Assembly: GCA_021780315.1 (NCBI GenBank)
Contig: JAJXYY010000041.1
Location: 310,001-374,000, forward strand
DNA from: Acidobacteriota bacterium
GTDB lineage: Bacteria; Acidobacteriota; Terriglobia; Terriglobales; Acidobacteriaceae
Direction: 5' to 3'
DNA: 64,000 bases
In this document: positions 25,764 through 34,960 of the stretch, one piece after another
Position numbering within the stretch: the stretch's first letter is position 1
How the letters are laid out: the number at the start of each line of letters is the position of its first letter
Notes under the pieces: generated by a model
Seen by the model: only the letters and a program-made list of their open reading frames with translations
What the model was told of the DNA's origin: nothing
Databases searched by the model: none
Program-made: the position numbers and the translations under genes

Positions 25764-28349
25764 CTACTGCGGCGGGGCGGTCTGCGGCTTGTTTTTGTCC
25801 GGGGTGTTGTTGCCGCCTGCGCCGAAGATCTTCTGGAAGATGTTTTTCTTCTTCTGGGCGGGTTGGGCGGTGTCGGGCGCGTTGCCGTCGGGCGGGGTGT
25901 TGGTGGGGACGGTGACTCGCTGGCTGGGGGCGTTGGGTTGCTGCGGGTTGGGTGGCAGCGGGGTGGCGTCGTTGTGGCTGCCGATGCCGAAGAGCTTCTG
26001 GAGGAAGTTCTGGGGGGAGTCGTGCATCTGGCTACAGGTATTAGTGGGGGCGGTGCCGTCGAGGAAGGCTGCGGTGAAGGAGTTGTCGGGGCAGGTGGAG
26101 TCTGCGAGGAGGTTGGTGGTCTTGTCGATGCGGTAGTTGGTGACGCCGTCGGGTGGGGTGAAGGGTTTGACGTCGGAGTACTGGGGGAGCTTGATGGCGC
26201 GGTTCATGAACTCGGCCCAGATGGGAGCGGCGGCGATGGCTCCGGAGAGTTTGACGTCGGTGTAGTCGTCGTTGCCGATCCAGACGATGCAGATAAGGTT
26301 GGAGTCGTAGGCGGCGAACCATGCGTCGTGGGAGGTGCCGGTTTTGCCCGCGGCGGGGGCCATGAATCCACGCTGGCGGACTGCGTATCCGTAACCGAAG
26401 TTCATGACGCCTTCAAGGAGTGACTGGGTGAGATAGGCGGCGCGGGGGTCCATGACCTGTTTGGCTTCGGGGGCGAAGTCGGAGACGATATCGCCGTTGT
26501 TGTTGCGGACGGAGGCGAGCAGCCAGGGGTTGAGGTGGACGCCGTTGTTGGCGAAGACGGTGTAGGCCCCGGCCATGTCGAGCGGGGTGGCATCGTAGGC
26601 ACCGAGGGAGACGGAGGGGGTGCCGCGTGCGGCGGTGATTCCGGAGGCGCGGCCCAGGGCGGCGACCGCATCGAAGCCTACCTGCTGACCGAGGGAGATG
26701 GTGGCGTTGTTGAGCGAGTGTGCGAGAGCGTAGATGGCGGTGACGTTGCCATGGAACTCGTCCTTGTAGTTGCGCGGGGTGTAGGTCTGGCGTCCGTTGT
26801 CGAAGGTGAAGGTGGTGGGCTCGTCGTTGAGCTGGGTGAGTGCGGTGAAGACGCTGCCGTCGCCGAGGGTGGTTCCCTGGAGGGCGGTGTTCTCCGCAGT
26901 AGCGTAGACGAAGGGCTTGAAGATTGAGCCGGTGGGGCGTTTGGCAACGGCGTGGTTGAGCTGGGAGATGCCGTAGTTGCGACCGCCGACGAGAGCGAGG
27001 ACCTGGCCGGTATGGGGATTGAGGGCGACGAGCGAGACCTGGGGATAGGTGATGTTAGTGTCACCCTTTTTGTGCATTTTGCGGACGAGGTCGTCGACAC
27101 CCTTCATGCCGGCATCGACTGCTTCGGACGCGGCACGCTGGAGTTCTGGATCGAGCGAGGTGTAGATGCGGAGGCTGGCGTGGGCGGTGTCGGTGTCGCC
27201 GATGCGCTGGACGATCTGGTCGTGGACGAGATCGACGAAGTAGGGAGCTTCGCTGGCTTCGACGTTGGGCTGGGCGAGGTGGAGTGGCTCGGCCTTGGCG
27301 CGGGAGGCTTCGGACTCGGTGATGGCACCGGTTTCGACCATGGAGGAGAGAACGGTGTTGCGGCGCTCCATTGCGCGCTCGGGGTGGCGGTAGGGGTTGA
27401 GGCGGTTGGGGGACTGGATGGTTCCTGCGAGGAGGGCACACTCGGCGGTGTCTAGCTGCGCAAGGGGCTTTCCGAAGAAGGCCTGGGCGGCCTCGCCGAA
27501 GCCGTTGATGGCGTAGCTGCCGCGCTGTCCGAGGTTGATCTGGTTGGCGTACATCTCGAAGATCTGCTGTTTATTGAAGTGGGCTTCGAGCTGGAAGGTG
27601 ATCATGATCTCGCGGAGTTTGCGGGTGATGCGTTTTTCCGGAGTGAGAAAGAAGCCGCGGGCGAGCTGCATAGTGAGGGTAGAGCCGCCGCACTCCTTGT
27701 GGTGGCTGACGATGTCTTCGACAGCACATTTGGCGATGCGGAGGTAGTTGACTCCGCCGTGCTCGAAGAAGCTGCGGTCTTCGATGGCGGTGACGGCCTG
27801 GACCATGCGCGGGGGGATTTCGCTGTAGGTGACGAGGCGGCGCTTGGTGCGGTTTTTATCTTCGGAGAGGGAGGTGATGAGTTGGGGTTCGAGGGAGTAG
27901 CCGCCGAGGGAGACGCCATTTTCGGCGGTGATGGACTGGACGATGCCGCCAGCCGTGTTGATGGTGGCTCCGTCGGTGGCATGGTAGCTCTGGGGGCCTG
28001 GCTTGACGAAGATGTTGTCTCCGTTGAGCTGGAAGGTGCCGAGTGTCGGGTTGCTGTTGTATCCAGCTTGCCGGAGGTCGCGGGCGATGGAGGCTGCGGT
28101 GAGGGTTTGTCCGGTGCGGACTTCCTTGGGTGCGGCGTAGATCTGGGAGACGTTGGCGAAGATGGGACCGGAGGCGAGACGGTCGTCGACGATTTTCTCG
28201 TATTTGAAGTAGAAGTAGCCGAAAATGGCTGCCCCGATGAGGAGACAGCCCAGGGTGAGGATGAGCGCGTAGCGGAGCAGGCGTGTGCCGAAGCCTTGTT
28301 GCGCTGCTTTGGCGCGAGCGCCGTTTCCGTATTTCAGTTTGACAGGCAT
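25764..28349 (-). CDS. Class A penicillin-binding protein (PBP1A/1B type)
   Basis: 861 residues. A short cytoplasmic tail and one membrane helix (about 28-48) are followed by an N-terminal accessory region, a GT51 glycosyltransferase (AIEDRSFFEHGG with the catalytic Glu, then STLTMQLARGFFL) and a transpeptidase. Transpeptidase motifs are TGSIFKPF (Ser near 475), SLN in AHSLNNAT and KTGTS (about 670). It polymerises and crosslinks peptidoglycan in the periplasm. The C-terminus is a Pro/Asn/Gln-rich tail containing NIFQKIFG, not part of the core. The gene lies 16 bases behind proS. Confidence 0.92.
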   Translation of the reverse strand: MPVKLKYGNGARAKAAQQGFGTRLLRYALILTLGCLLIGAAIFGYFYFKYEKIVDDRLASGPIFANVSQIYAAPKEVRTGQTLTAASIARDLRQAGYNSNPTLGTFQLNGDNIFVKPGPQSYHATDGATINTAGGIVQSITAENGVSLGGYSLEPQLITSLSEDKNRTKRRLVTYSEIPPRMVQAVTAIEDRSFFEHGGVNYLRIAKCAVEDIVSHHKECGGSTLTMQLARGFFLTPEKRITRKLREIMITFQLEAHFNKQQIFEMYANQINLGQRGSYAINGFGEAAQAFFGKPLAQLDTAECALLAGTIQSPNRLNPYRHPERAMERRNTVLSSMVETGAITESEASRAKAEPLHLAQPNVEASEAPYFVDLVHDQIVQRIGDTDTAHASLRIYTSLDPELQRAASEAVDAGMKGVDDLVRKMHKKGDTNITYPQVSLVALNPHTGQVLALVGGRNYGISQLNHAVAKRPTGSIFKPFVYATAENTALQGTTLGDGSVFTALTQLNDEPTTFTFDNGRQTYTPRNYKDEFHGNVTAIYALAHSLNNATISLGQQVGFDAVAALGRASGITAARGTPSVSLGAYDATPLDMAGAYTVFANNGVHLNPWLLASVRNNNGDIVSDFAPEAKQVMDPRAAYLTQSLLEGVMNFGYGYAVRQRGFMAPAAGKTGTSHDAWFAAYDSNLICIVWIGNDDYTDVKLSGAIAAAPIWAEFMNRAIKLPQYSDVKPFTPPDGVTNYRIDKTTNLLADSTCPDNSFTAAFLDGTAPTNTCSQMHDSPQNFLQKLFGIGSHNDATPLPPNPQQPNAPSQRVTVPTNTPPDGNAPDTAQPAQKKKNIFQKIFGAGGNNTPDKNKPQTAPPQ

Positions 28350-28365
28350 GAAGGGTGGTGTGGGC

Positions 28366-30159
28366 CTAGTTGTTGGAGGGTAGAGCGCAGAGGCTCGCGA
28401 TGTTCGTCGTCAGGTGTTGGACGGCTTCGGCTGGAGATAGGTTGTGGGTCTGGTTGGTGAGGCGGTCGACGAGCTCGACCTTATTTTCGGCGATTCCTCG
28501 TCCGATATTGATGCGGAAGGGGATACCGATGAGGTCGGCGTCTTTGAATTTGACTCCGGCACGCTCGTCGCGGTCGTCGAGGAGGACATCGAGGCCAGCG
28601 CCGGTGAGGTTTTCGGCGATTTTTTCTCCGGCGTTGAGGAGGTCGGCGTCCTTGATGTTGGTGATGGTGACGACGACGTGGAAGGGAGCGATGGCGGGGT
28701 GGAGAGCATAGGCGCTGCCGTCGTTGGCGGCGGCGGAGGTCTCGATGGCGGCGGTGAGGATACGCTCAATGCCGATGCCGTAGCTGCCCATGATGGGGGT
28801 GACTTCCTTGCCGTCGCGGTTGAGGACGGAGGCTCCCATGCTGGCGGTGTACTTGCGTCCGAGTTTGAAGATGTGGCCGATTTCGACGGCTTTGCCGAGA
28901 CGGAGCGGAGAGTCGTCGGTGGGGCAGGGTTCTCCCTCGTTAACGTTACGGACGTCGGCGACGAGGGTGGGTTTGAAGTCTCGGGTGGGGGTGACGTTGC
29001 GGAGGTGGTACTCCTCTTTGTTGGCACCTGCGATGAGGTTGGTGCGGCCTTCGAGTGCGGCATCGAGGATGACGAGGGTTCCGGGCTTTTTGGGGTGCGG
29101 AGCGGCTGTCACGCCAATGGGGCCGAGGTATCCGGCGGGTGCGTTGAAGGTGGTGGCGAGCTCTTCGGGGGGCATGGGGCGAAGCTCGCCGCCGGAGATG
29201 GCGCTAAGTTTGGCCTCGTTGAGGGAGTGGTCTCCGCGTAGGAAGACGATGACAGGGCGCGACTTGCCGAGCTTGGCGTGATCAGCTTCCGGGAGGTCGG
29301 CGATGTAGGCCATGGTCTTGATCTGATGGTGAGGCTGGGTGTTGAGGAAGGCGCCTACCTCATCGATGGTGCGCTGGCCCGGGGTGTGGACGAGTGCGGG
29401 GAGGCCGTCGCCGGTGGGGGCTAGGTCTTGAACGGGGGCCAGGCGGCTGGTGGCTTTTTCGAGGTTGGCGGCGTAGCTGCAAGTGGGGCAGGAGGCGATG
29501 AGGTCTTCACCGGCGTCGGTGTAGACCATGAACTCCTGCGAGGCGGAGCCGCCCATGGCTCCGGAGTCTGCTTCTACGGCGACGAAGGAGAGGCCGCAGC
29601 GGGAGAAGATGCGGCGGTAGGCGTGGTCGTGCTTGTTGTAGGAGAGATCGAGGCCGGCTTCGTCGATGTCGAAGGAGTAGGCGTCCTTCATGATGAACTG
29701 GCGGACGCGGAGGAGGCCGGATTTGGGGCGGGGCTCGTCGCGGAATTTGGTCTGGATCTGGTACCAGATCTGGGGGAGCTGCTTGTAGCTGCGGAGTTCT
29801 TTGCGGGCGATGTCGGTCATGACCTCTTCGTGGGTCATGGCGAGGCAGAGTTCAGCACCTTTGCGGTCTTTGAGGCGGAACATGTTGTCGCCCATGACGG
29901 ACCAGCGTCCGCTGGCTTCCCAGACTTCTTTGGGGTTGAGGGCGGGGAGGAGGAACTCCTGGCCGATGCGGTCCATCTCCTGGCGGACGATGGCGACGAT
30001 TTTGTTGACGGAGCGGTTACCGAGGAAGAGGTAGGAGTAGATGCCTGCGCCCAGCTGGCGGACATATCCGGCGCGCAGGAGGAGTTTGTGGCTGGCGACT
30101 TCGGCGTCGGCGGGGGCTTCGCGGAGGGTGGGGATGAAGAGACTGGACCAGCGGTGCAT
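28366..30159 (-). CDS. proS: Prolyl-tRNA synthetase, bacterial type
   Basis: 597 residues from the ATG at 30159. The family start is around [20 protein letters not shown]; an in-frame TTG 16 codons upstream is less likely. Class II motifs include [21 protein letters not shown]. The INS editing insertion spans about 225-400 and the anticodon-binding domain is at the C-terminus. It charges tRNA-Pro in the cytoplasm. The downstream PBP and murA genes form a same-strand run, an unusual but plausible housekeeping transcription unit. Confidence 0.95.
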   Translation of the reverse strand: MHRWSSLFIPTLREAPADAEVASHKLLLRAGYVRQLGAGIYSYLFLGNRSVNKIVAIVRQEMDRIGQEFLLPALNPKEVWEASGRWSVMGDNMFRLKDRKGAELCLAMTHEEVMTDIARKELRSYKQLPQIWYQIQTKFRDEPRPKSGLLRVRQFIMKDAYSFDIDEAGLDLSYNKHDHAYRRIFSRCGLSFVAVEADSGAMGGSASQEFMVYTDAGEDLIASCPTCSYAANLEKATSRLAPVQDLAPTGDGLPALVHTPGQRTIDEVGAFLNTQPHHQIKTMAYIADLPEADHAKLGKSRPVIVFLRGDHSLNEAKLSAISGGELRPMPPEELATTFNAPAGYLGPIGVTAAPHPKKPGTLVILDAALEGRTNLIAGANKEEYHLRNVTPTRDFKPTLVADVRNVNEGEPCPTDDSPLRLGKAVEIGHIFKLGRKYTASMGASVLNRDGKEVTPIMGSYGIGIERILTAAIETSAAANDGSAYALHPAIAPFHVVVTITNIKDADLLNAGEKIAENLTGAGLDVLLDDRDERAGVKFKDADLIGIPFRINIGRGIAENKVELVDRLTNQTHNLSPAEAVQHLTTNIASLCALPSNN

Positions 30160-30360
30160 GGGCAAGTTTTGCGCTTTCCGGCCCGCATGTTGAGAGACAT
30201 GGGGCAAAGGGGATCAGGGAAGATTCTATCCTGCGGGGCAGGGATGCGGGTAGGTGAGACGGGCTAATGCGTCCAGTAATTGGGGCATAGAAAAGGTTCG
30301 GCTGCGGAGAGAGCCGGGAAGAGCAAACGTGGGATCGGCGAGGGTAAAGTTTCCTCACTA

Positions 30361-30380
30361 TGTTTGCCAAGTGACAGACA
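30361..30380. promoter_or_regulatory. Candidate Crp/Fnr-family operator, site 1
   Basis: The dyad TGTTTG-N8-CAGACA lies 113-132 bases upstream of the Crp/Fnr-type gene. Together with 31383-31402 it gives the consensus TGTYTG-N8-CAGAYA, with matching bases (TGACAGA) also in the spacer. The sites flank the regulator gene, suggesting autoregulation. Confidence 0.5.
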
Positions 30381-30492
30381 AATAGGGAGTAAGCGCGTAG
30401 TTTGCAGGATAAGCGCACTTGCTCCGACCTGCATGTTTCAGTCCGGTTGACTTGTGCGGCCAGGGGATTGCCTCGTGTAAAGGAATTAACTA

Positions 30493-31248
30493 GTGAATCA
30501 GGTGGGCTTGGCGGAGAACGTACTTTATCGGCCGCGCAACATTATTCTCTCCCAGCTTCCCGAGGCGGAGTACGCCCAATTGGCAAAGCATTTGAAGCCA
30601 GTGGATTTGCCTTTGGAAAAGAAGTTATCGGAGCCGAATCTTCCGATTGAGCACATCTACTTTCTGAACAGTGGACTGGTGTCTACGGACGTGTTGTCGT
30701 CGAATGGAGAGTCGGTTGAGGTAGGGGTGATTGGGCGGGAAGGATTTGCGGGTTTGCCTGCGCTGCTGGATCAGCCTCAGATGTCGCATATGGTGCTGAT
30801 GCAGGGAGTTGGCGAGGGGCTGCGGATTCGGTCTGAGATCGTGCGGGAAGAGTTTTTGAAGGGTGGGATGCTGCAGAAGTTGGTGCACGCATTCGCGTAT
30901 TTACAGTTGGTTCAAGTGACGCAGTCTGTGTTGTGCAATCGACTGCATCCGGTAAATGCGCGGCTGGCTCGGTGGCTGCTAACTTCGGCTGACCGGATGG
31001 AGAGCCGTTTGTTGAATTTGACCCAGGAGTTTCTGGCGCAGATGCTGGGCGTCCAGAGATCGACGGTGACGGTTGCTGCGGGGGAGTTGCAGGCGGAAGG
31101 CCTGATCGAGTATAGCCGGGGCAAGATTCAGATACTGAATCGTCAGGGCCTGATCAACTCGTCGTGCGAGTGTTATGGCACGGTGGAGAGCTCGTATGAA
31201 CGAATTCTGCAGAAGGATGGGAATGGCACAACACGGTACATCGTGTAG
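30493..31248 (+). CDS. Crp/Fnr-family transcriptional regulator
   Basis: 251 residues from a GTG with AAAGGA eight bases upstream. The N-terminal half (about 15-130) is a cNMP-binding-type beta-roll (PIEHIYFLNSGLVS, VEVGVIGREGFAGLPALL). The dimer helix follows, and the HTH (about 165-225) includes LTQEFLAQMLGVQRSTVTVAAGELQAEG. The GREGFAG signature belongs to a subgroup in which the cAMP-binding Arg-Ser is not conserved, so the ligand is uncertain. No N-terminal Fe-S cysteine set is seen. Near-identical dyads lie upstream of it and of the next gene, so both are likely targets. Confidence 0.85.
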   Translation: MNQVGLAENVLYRPRNIILSQLPEAEYAQLAKHLKPVDLPLEKKLSEPNLPIEHIYFLNSGLVSTDVLSSNGESVEVGVIGREGFAGLPALLDQPQMSHMVLMQGVGEGLRIRSEIVREEFLKGGMLQKLVHAFAYLQLVQVTQSVLCNRLHPVNARLARWLLTSADRMESRLLNLTQEFLAQMLGVQRSTVTVAAGELQAEGLIEYSRGKIQILNRQGLINSSCECYGTVESSYERILQKDGNGTTRYIV

Positions 31249-31382
31249 CTGTTGGTGTCGCAGTGGCAGGATTATCCGATGCCTTGCAGTCAGTATGCTT
31301 CCTAGCGGGCAGGGAGGCGATTTGCGCGGGGATGCTGTGGCAGTGGGCTATTTAGGTTAGCGGAGTGTGAATTTACCGGTTA

Positions 31383-31402
31383 TGTCTGGCACATGACAGA
31401 TA
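31383..31402. promoter_or_regulatory. Candidate Crp/Fnr-family operator, site 2
   Basis: TGTCTG-N8-CAGATA, 78-97 bases upstream of the degenerate receiver gene. It matches the site at 30361-30380 in 15 of 20 positions and shares the flanking TA and A/T-rich sequence. Confidence 0.5.
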
Positions 31403-31479
31403 ATTTGCTTTTGATGGGATCAAGCTAAGTAGAGATGAAGATGTTCTTCGGCCGGGTTCTGGGTTTAGCGGAGGAATGT

Positions 31480-31839
31480 ATGCTGCATATCTTGTTGATC
31501 GGTGAAAATCTGTTGTTGCTGTCTGCGACTGCTGCGGCGTTGCGTCGCTCGGGAGCAGATGTTGAGAGTAGTTGTTTTTCCGACGCTCCTCGCCATTTGA
31601 TGCAGCGTGGCTTTGATCTGCTGGTGCTGTGCTCCACGTTGACGGAGCAGAAGGCGGAGGCGGTGTCTCGGTTGGTGCAGCAGGAGTGGCCCGAGACGCG
31701 GATTCTGCAGGTGCTGTCGGGGAAACGGCCTGAGAAGGTAGCGACTGTTCTGCATGGGGAGTCAACGGAAGCGGTGCAGTCAAAACTGAAGTTGCTGACT
31801 TGTGAGCGCGCAGGCCTGATGAAGAACTACTCCATGTAG
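31480..31839 (+). CDS. Degenerate receiver-like (CheY-fold) protein
   Basis: 119 residues from the ATG at 31480, with GGAGG five bases upstream. The opening LHILLIGEN and the later FDLLVLCSTLTEQ follow the beta-strand pattern of response-regulator receivers. The usual acidic pair is replaced by Gly-Glu-Asn and the phosphoacceptor Asp by Cys-Ser. It is thus unlikely to be phosphorylated normally and may act by protein contacts. No output domain or partner kinase is nearby. The site at 31383-31402 links it to the preceding Crp/Fnr regulator. Confidence 0.6.
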   Translation: MLHILLIGENLLLLSATAAALRRSGADVESSCFSDAPRHLMQRGFDLLVLCSTLTEQKAEAVSRLVQQEWPETRILQVLSGKRPEKVATVLHGESTEAVQSKLKLLTCERAGLMKNYSM

Positions 31840-32079
31840 TTTTGGGTGGCGGACGCGGGTGGCGATCTAGCTGTGTGCAAAACCGTGCGCTTGAATCGCG
31901 TACTATTTACATAGTGGGTATGGATGCTGGCTTGTGCCTGGATACCCTGAAGGTTGTAGGCGGATGCATGGAAGTGCTAGTTCGCCTGAACTTCGCAGGA
32001 ATTACCTTGGAAGTGCGTCACTGTCCGATTTTTCACTTTAAGTAAGCCCTTGGACAGTTTCGCTTGACTAAGGGGATTT
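31840..32079. other. Intergenic stretch before the NHL lipoprotein gene
   Basis: This 240-base interval contains no coding frame I can support; a 67-codon frame lacks a ribosome site and family resemblance. AAGGGGA at 32068-32074 is the ribosome site of the next gene. Confidence 0.4.
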
Positions 32080-33918
32080 ATGCGTTTTGGGATAGGCATA
32101 GCTCGAATCGGTGTTTTAGCAGGGGTGGGAGCGGTTCTGGCATTGGCAGGGTGTGGATCGGGTGTTTATGGGACGTCGGGACAAGTAACAGGGTTCGCGT
32201 TGACGGGGCGGGTGATGGGAGGTCAGCGACCGATTGCTGGGGCGGCAATTTCGCTGTACGCGGCGGGGACGACTGGTTATGGTACAGGTGCGGTGGATCT
32301 GCTTGGTGGGACAGCGGTTACCTCGGATACGAATGGAAATTTCAGTATTCCCAACAGCTATACCTGTCCTTCGGCGAGTACTCCGGTGTATCTGGTGTCA
32401 TCGGGCGGGGACCCTGGTTCGGGTGTAAATAGTAGTGCTGTGTTGATGTTGCCGGTGGGTAGTTGCAGCGATCTGTCGACTTTGGGTCAGGCGAATATCA
32501 GCGAGGTGTCCTCTGTCGCAGCTGTGTATGGGCTGGGGCAGTTTATGACACCGGGCAGTACGGCAGTGGGGACGAGCAGTACGAATGTGACCGGTTTGCT
32601 GAATGCGTATGCGACGGTGTTTAACCTGATCGATCCGTCGACTGGGTATGCCCGCACGACGACGCCAGCGGGGAATGGGACGGTTCCGCAAAACGCTTTG
32701 AACACGCTGGCGAATGTGATGGCAGCTTGCGTGAATACGACGAGCGGATCGGGTGCGTGCAATACCTTGTTCACGGCGGCCACGCCGATTGGCGGAGTGG
32801 CTCCAACAGATACGCTGTCGGCGATGTTGAATATTGCCCGCAATCCGGGTTTGAATGTGAAGACGCTCTATGACTTGTCGGTGGCGCGGGCGACGTTTCA
32901 GCCGAGTTTGGCGGGTAAGCCAAACGATTTGACGTTGAGCATTGAATATACCGGTGGCGGGTTGAACCGGGGGCAGTTGATTGCGGTAGATGGTGCCGGG
33001 AACGTGTGGGTGCCGAATGCCGTCGATCCTGGGACGCTAAGCGAGTTTAGTCCAACGGGCGCGGCGTTGTCACCGAGCACGGGGTTTACTGGTGGCGGGT
33101 TGAGCTATCCGGAGGCAGTAGCGATCGACCTGAGCGGGTATGTGTGGGCTGCGAATGAAGGCAACGGCAGCCTGAGCAAGCACAGTTCAAGCGGTACGGC
33201 GATCTCTGGCAGCAATGGTTTTACGATGGCGGGGATGTTGTATCCGTATGCGGTGGCAGTGGATGGTGCGGGGAACATCTTCAGCGCGAATGGGAACAAT
33301 ACGGTCTCTAAGATGAGCGATGGCGGTGCTCCGCTGGCGTTGTTCCAAGGTGGCGGTCTGGATGTGCCTTACGCGATTGCGATTGATAACTCCGAGAATG
33401 TATGGATTGCGAATGGGAACCGGACACCGGCTGCGGACTCGGTTTCGAAGTTCAGCAATGGCGGGTCTCCGGCAGCGATTGGGGCCTACACGGGTGGAGG
33501 GCTATCGACACCTGTGGGGGTTGCCGTCGATGCGACGGGCGATGTGTGGCTGAGCAACTTTGGCGCCCCGACGGTGAGCAAGTTGAGCAGTACGGGAGCA
33601 CCGTTGTCCGGGGCGGGGTATGCAACTCCGAACGAGACCAGCGCGATTGCGGTGGATGGAAGCAATACGGTGTGGACGGCGAACCTGGACGGATCGGTGA
33701 GCCACTTTGCGGACTCGGGGACGGCGCTCTCTCCGGCGACGGGGTATGTGACTCCGGGTGCAACGGCTGCGGTGGGGATTGCGGTGGATGCGTCGGGTAA
33801 TGTGTGGATGACGGACTTCTACGTGAACAGCCTGTTTGAGTATGTGGGGGCAGCGTCGCCGACGGTGGTACCAATGGCGCTGGCGGTGAAGAACCAGCGG
33901 CTGGGGATGATGCCGTAA
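32080..33918 (+). CDS. NHL/Vgb-like beta-propeller lipoprotein
   Basis: 612 residues; AAGGGGA lies six bases before the ATG. A lipobox ends LAGC near residue 25. An Ig/carboxypeptidase-regulatory-like segment (about 40-95; GRVMGGQRPIAGAAISLY) is followed by an Ala/Thr/Ser-rich region. About six propeller blades (about 285-590) repeat the pattern ...AVDGAGNVWV.., AIDLSGYVWAAN and AIDNSENVWIAN. NHL-type propellers usually bind proteins or ligands. No catalytic set is visible. Acidobacteria often have many such surface lipoproteins. Role unknown. Confidence 0.75.
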   Translation: MRFGIGIARIGVLAGVGAVLALAGCGSGVYGTSGQVTGFALTGRVMGGQRPIAGAAISLYAAGTTGYGTGAVDLLGGTAVTSDTNGNFSIPNSYTCPSASTPVYLVSSGGDPGSGVNSSAVLMLPVGSCSDLSTLGQANISEVSSVAAVYGLGQFMTPGSTAVGTSSTNVTGLLNAYATVFNLIDPSTGYARTTTPAGNGTVPQNALNTLANVMAACVNTTSGSGACNTLFTAATPIGGVAPTDTLSAMLNIARNPGLNVKTLYDLSVARATFQPSLAGKPNDLTLSIEYTGGGLNRGQLIAVDGAGNVWVPNAVDPGTLSEFSPTGAALSPSTGFTGGGLSYPEAVAIDLSGYVWAANEGNGSLSKHSSSGTAISGSNGFTMAGMLYPYAVAVDGAGNIFSANGNNTVSKMSDGGAPLALFQGGGLDVPYAIAIDNSENVWIANGNRTPAADSVSKFSNGGSPAAIGAYTGGGLSTPVGVAVDATGDVWLSNFGAPTVSKLSSTGAPLSGAGYATPNETSAIAVDGSNTVWTANLDGSVSHFADSGTALSPATGYVTPGATAAVGIAVDASGNVWMTDFYVNSLFEYVGAASPTVVPMALAVKNQRLGMMP

Positions 33919-34045
33919 GGGTTGTGCTGCGGTGGTAATCGCGCCGTTTATCGTGCTGATGAGTGGCGGTTTGCAGGGCTGGCGTGGGAGAATGCTGTGT
34001 CAGGTTGCGTGAAGGTACGCTACCGGAATTGGGGTCATTGTCTAC

Positions 34046-34960
34046 GTGCTGCGATCTGCGTTTATTGCACTTTCTCAAAATAAGGAACTGCGGTCGTTCT
34101 CGGAACGATCGGCGATGGGTCGGAAGTTGTCGGGGCGGTTTGTAGCCGGGATGACGGTGGAGGAGGCCCTTGCAGCGTGTGCACGGGTAAATGGCGAGGG
34201 CATTGCGGTAAGTCTGGACTCGCTGGGGGAGAGCGTTACGGTGGAGGCGGAGGCGCGGGCTTCGGCGTCGATCTACCATGAGTTGCTGGATGCGATCCAT
34301 GGGCGCGGGCTGAATGCGAATGTGAGCGTGAAGCTGTCGCAGATGGGGATGGATTTTGACCAGGCGCTGGCGGAACGTATTGTGGGTGAGATGGTGGCGC
34401 ATGCAGAGGCAGTGGACTCGTTTGTGCGGATTGATATGGAGGGAACTCCGTATACCGAGGCTACGATTGCGATGACGGAGAGGCTGCATGCGCAGCATCC
34501 GGGGCGTGTGGGGACGGTGCTTCAGGCGTATCTGTACCGGACTGGGGCGGATGTGGAGCGTTTGGTGGCGCAGGGAATTCGGATACGGCTGTGCAAGGGG
34601 GCCTACAAAGAAGGCCCAGATCATGCGTTTCCGGCGAAGGCCGATGTGGATGCTAATTATGTGAAGCTGATGAAGCGGCTGGCGACGTCGGGGGTGTTTT
34701 GCGGACTGGCGACTCATGATGAGGCGATTGTCGATGCGATGCGTACGTTTGTGCGGGAGCAGGATGTGTCGAAGAGCGCGTTCGAGTTCCAGATGCTGTA
34801 TGGGGTGAGGCGCGATCTGCAGCGGCGGTTAGCGGCGGAGGGGTTTGGGGTGCGGGTTTATATTCCGTTTGGTACGGAGTGGTATCCGTACTTTATGCGG
34901 CGACTGGCGGAGCGTCCTGCGAACGTGCTGTTCCTGGCGAAGAACTTTTTCAAGAACTAG
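34046..34960 (+). CDS. Monofunctional proline dehydrogenase
   Basis: 304 residues, typical of short PRODH enzymes. The FAD/proline barrel shows VSVKLSQMG, FVRIDMEGT, RIRLCKGAYKEG, LATHDEAIV, FEFQMLYGVR and the C-terminal YIPFGTEWYPYFMRRLAERP with conserved Arg-Arg for the substrate carboxylate. It oxidises proline to delta-1-pyrroline-5-carboxylate with FAD and passes electrons to the membrane quinone pool. Translation probably starts at a GTG (34046). The partner P5C dehydrogenase is not adjacent. It overlaps the convergent TlpA-like gene by 4 bases. Confidence 0.92.
   Translation: MLRSAFIALSQNKELRSFSERSAMGRKLSGRFVAGMTVEEALAACARVNGEGIAVSLDSLGESVTVEAEARASASIYHELLDAIHGRGLNANVSVKLSQMGMDFDQALAERIVGEMVAHAEAVDSFVRIDMEGTPYTEATIAMTERLHAQHPGRVGTVLQAYLYRTGADVERLVAQGIRIRLCKGAYKEGPDHAFPAKADVDANYVKLMKRLATSGVFCGLATHDEAIVDAMRTFVREQDVSKSAFEFQMLYGVRRDLQRRLAAEGFGVRVYIPFGTEWYPYFMRRLAERPANVLFLAKNFFKN

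Noticed and set aside
31842-32045. 67-codon plus-strand frame before the NHL lipoprotein
   Set aside because: No ribosome site, no family resemblance and composition unlike neighbouring genes.
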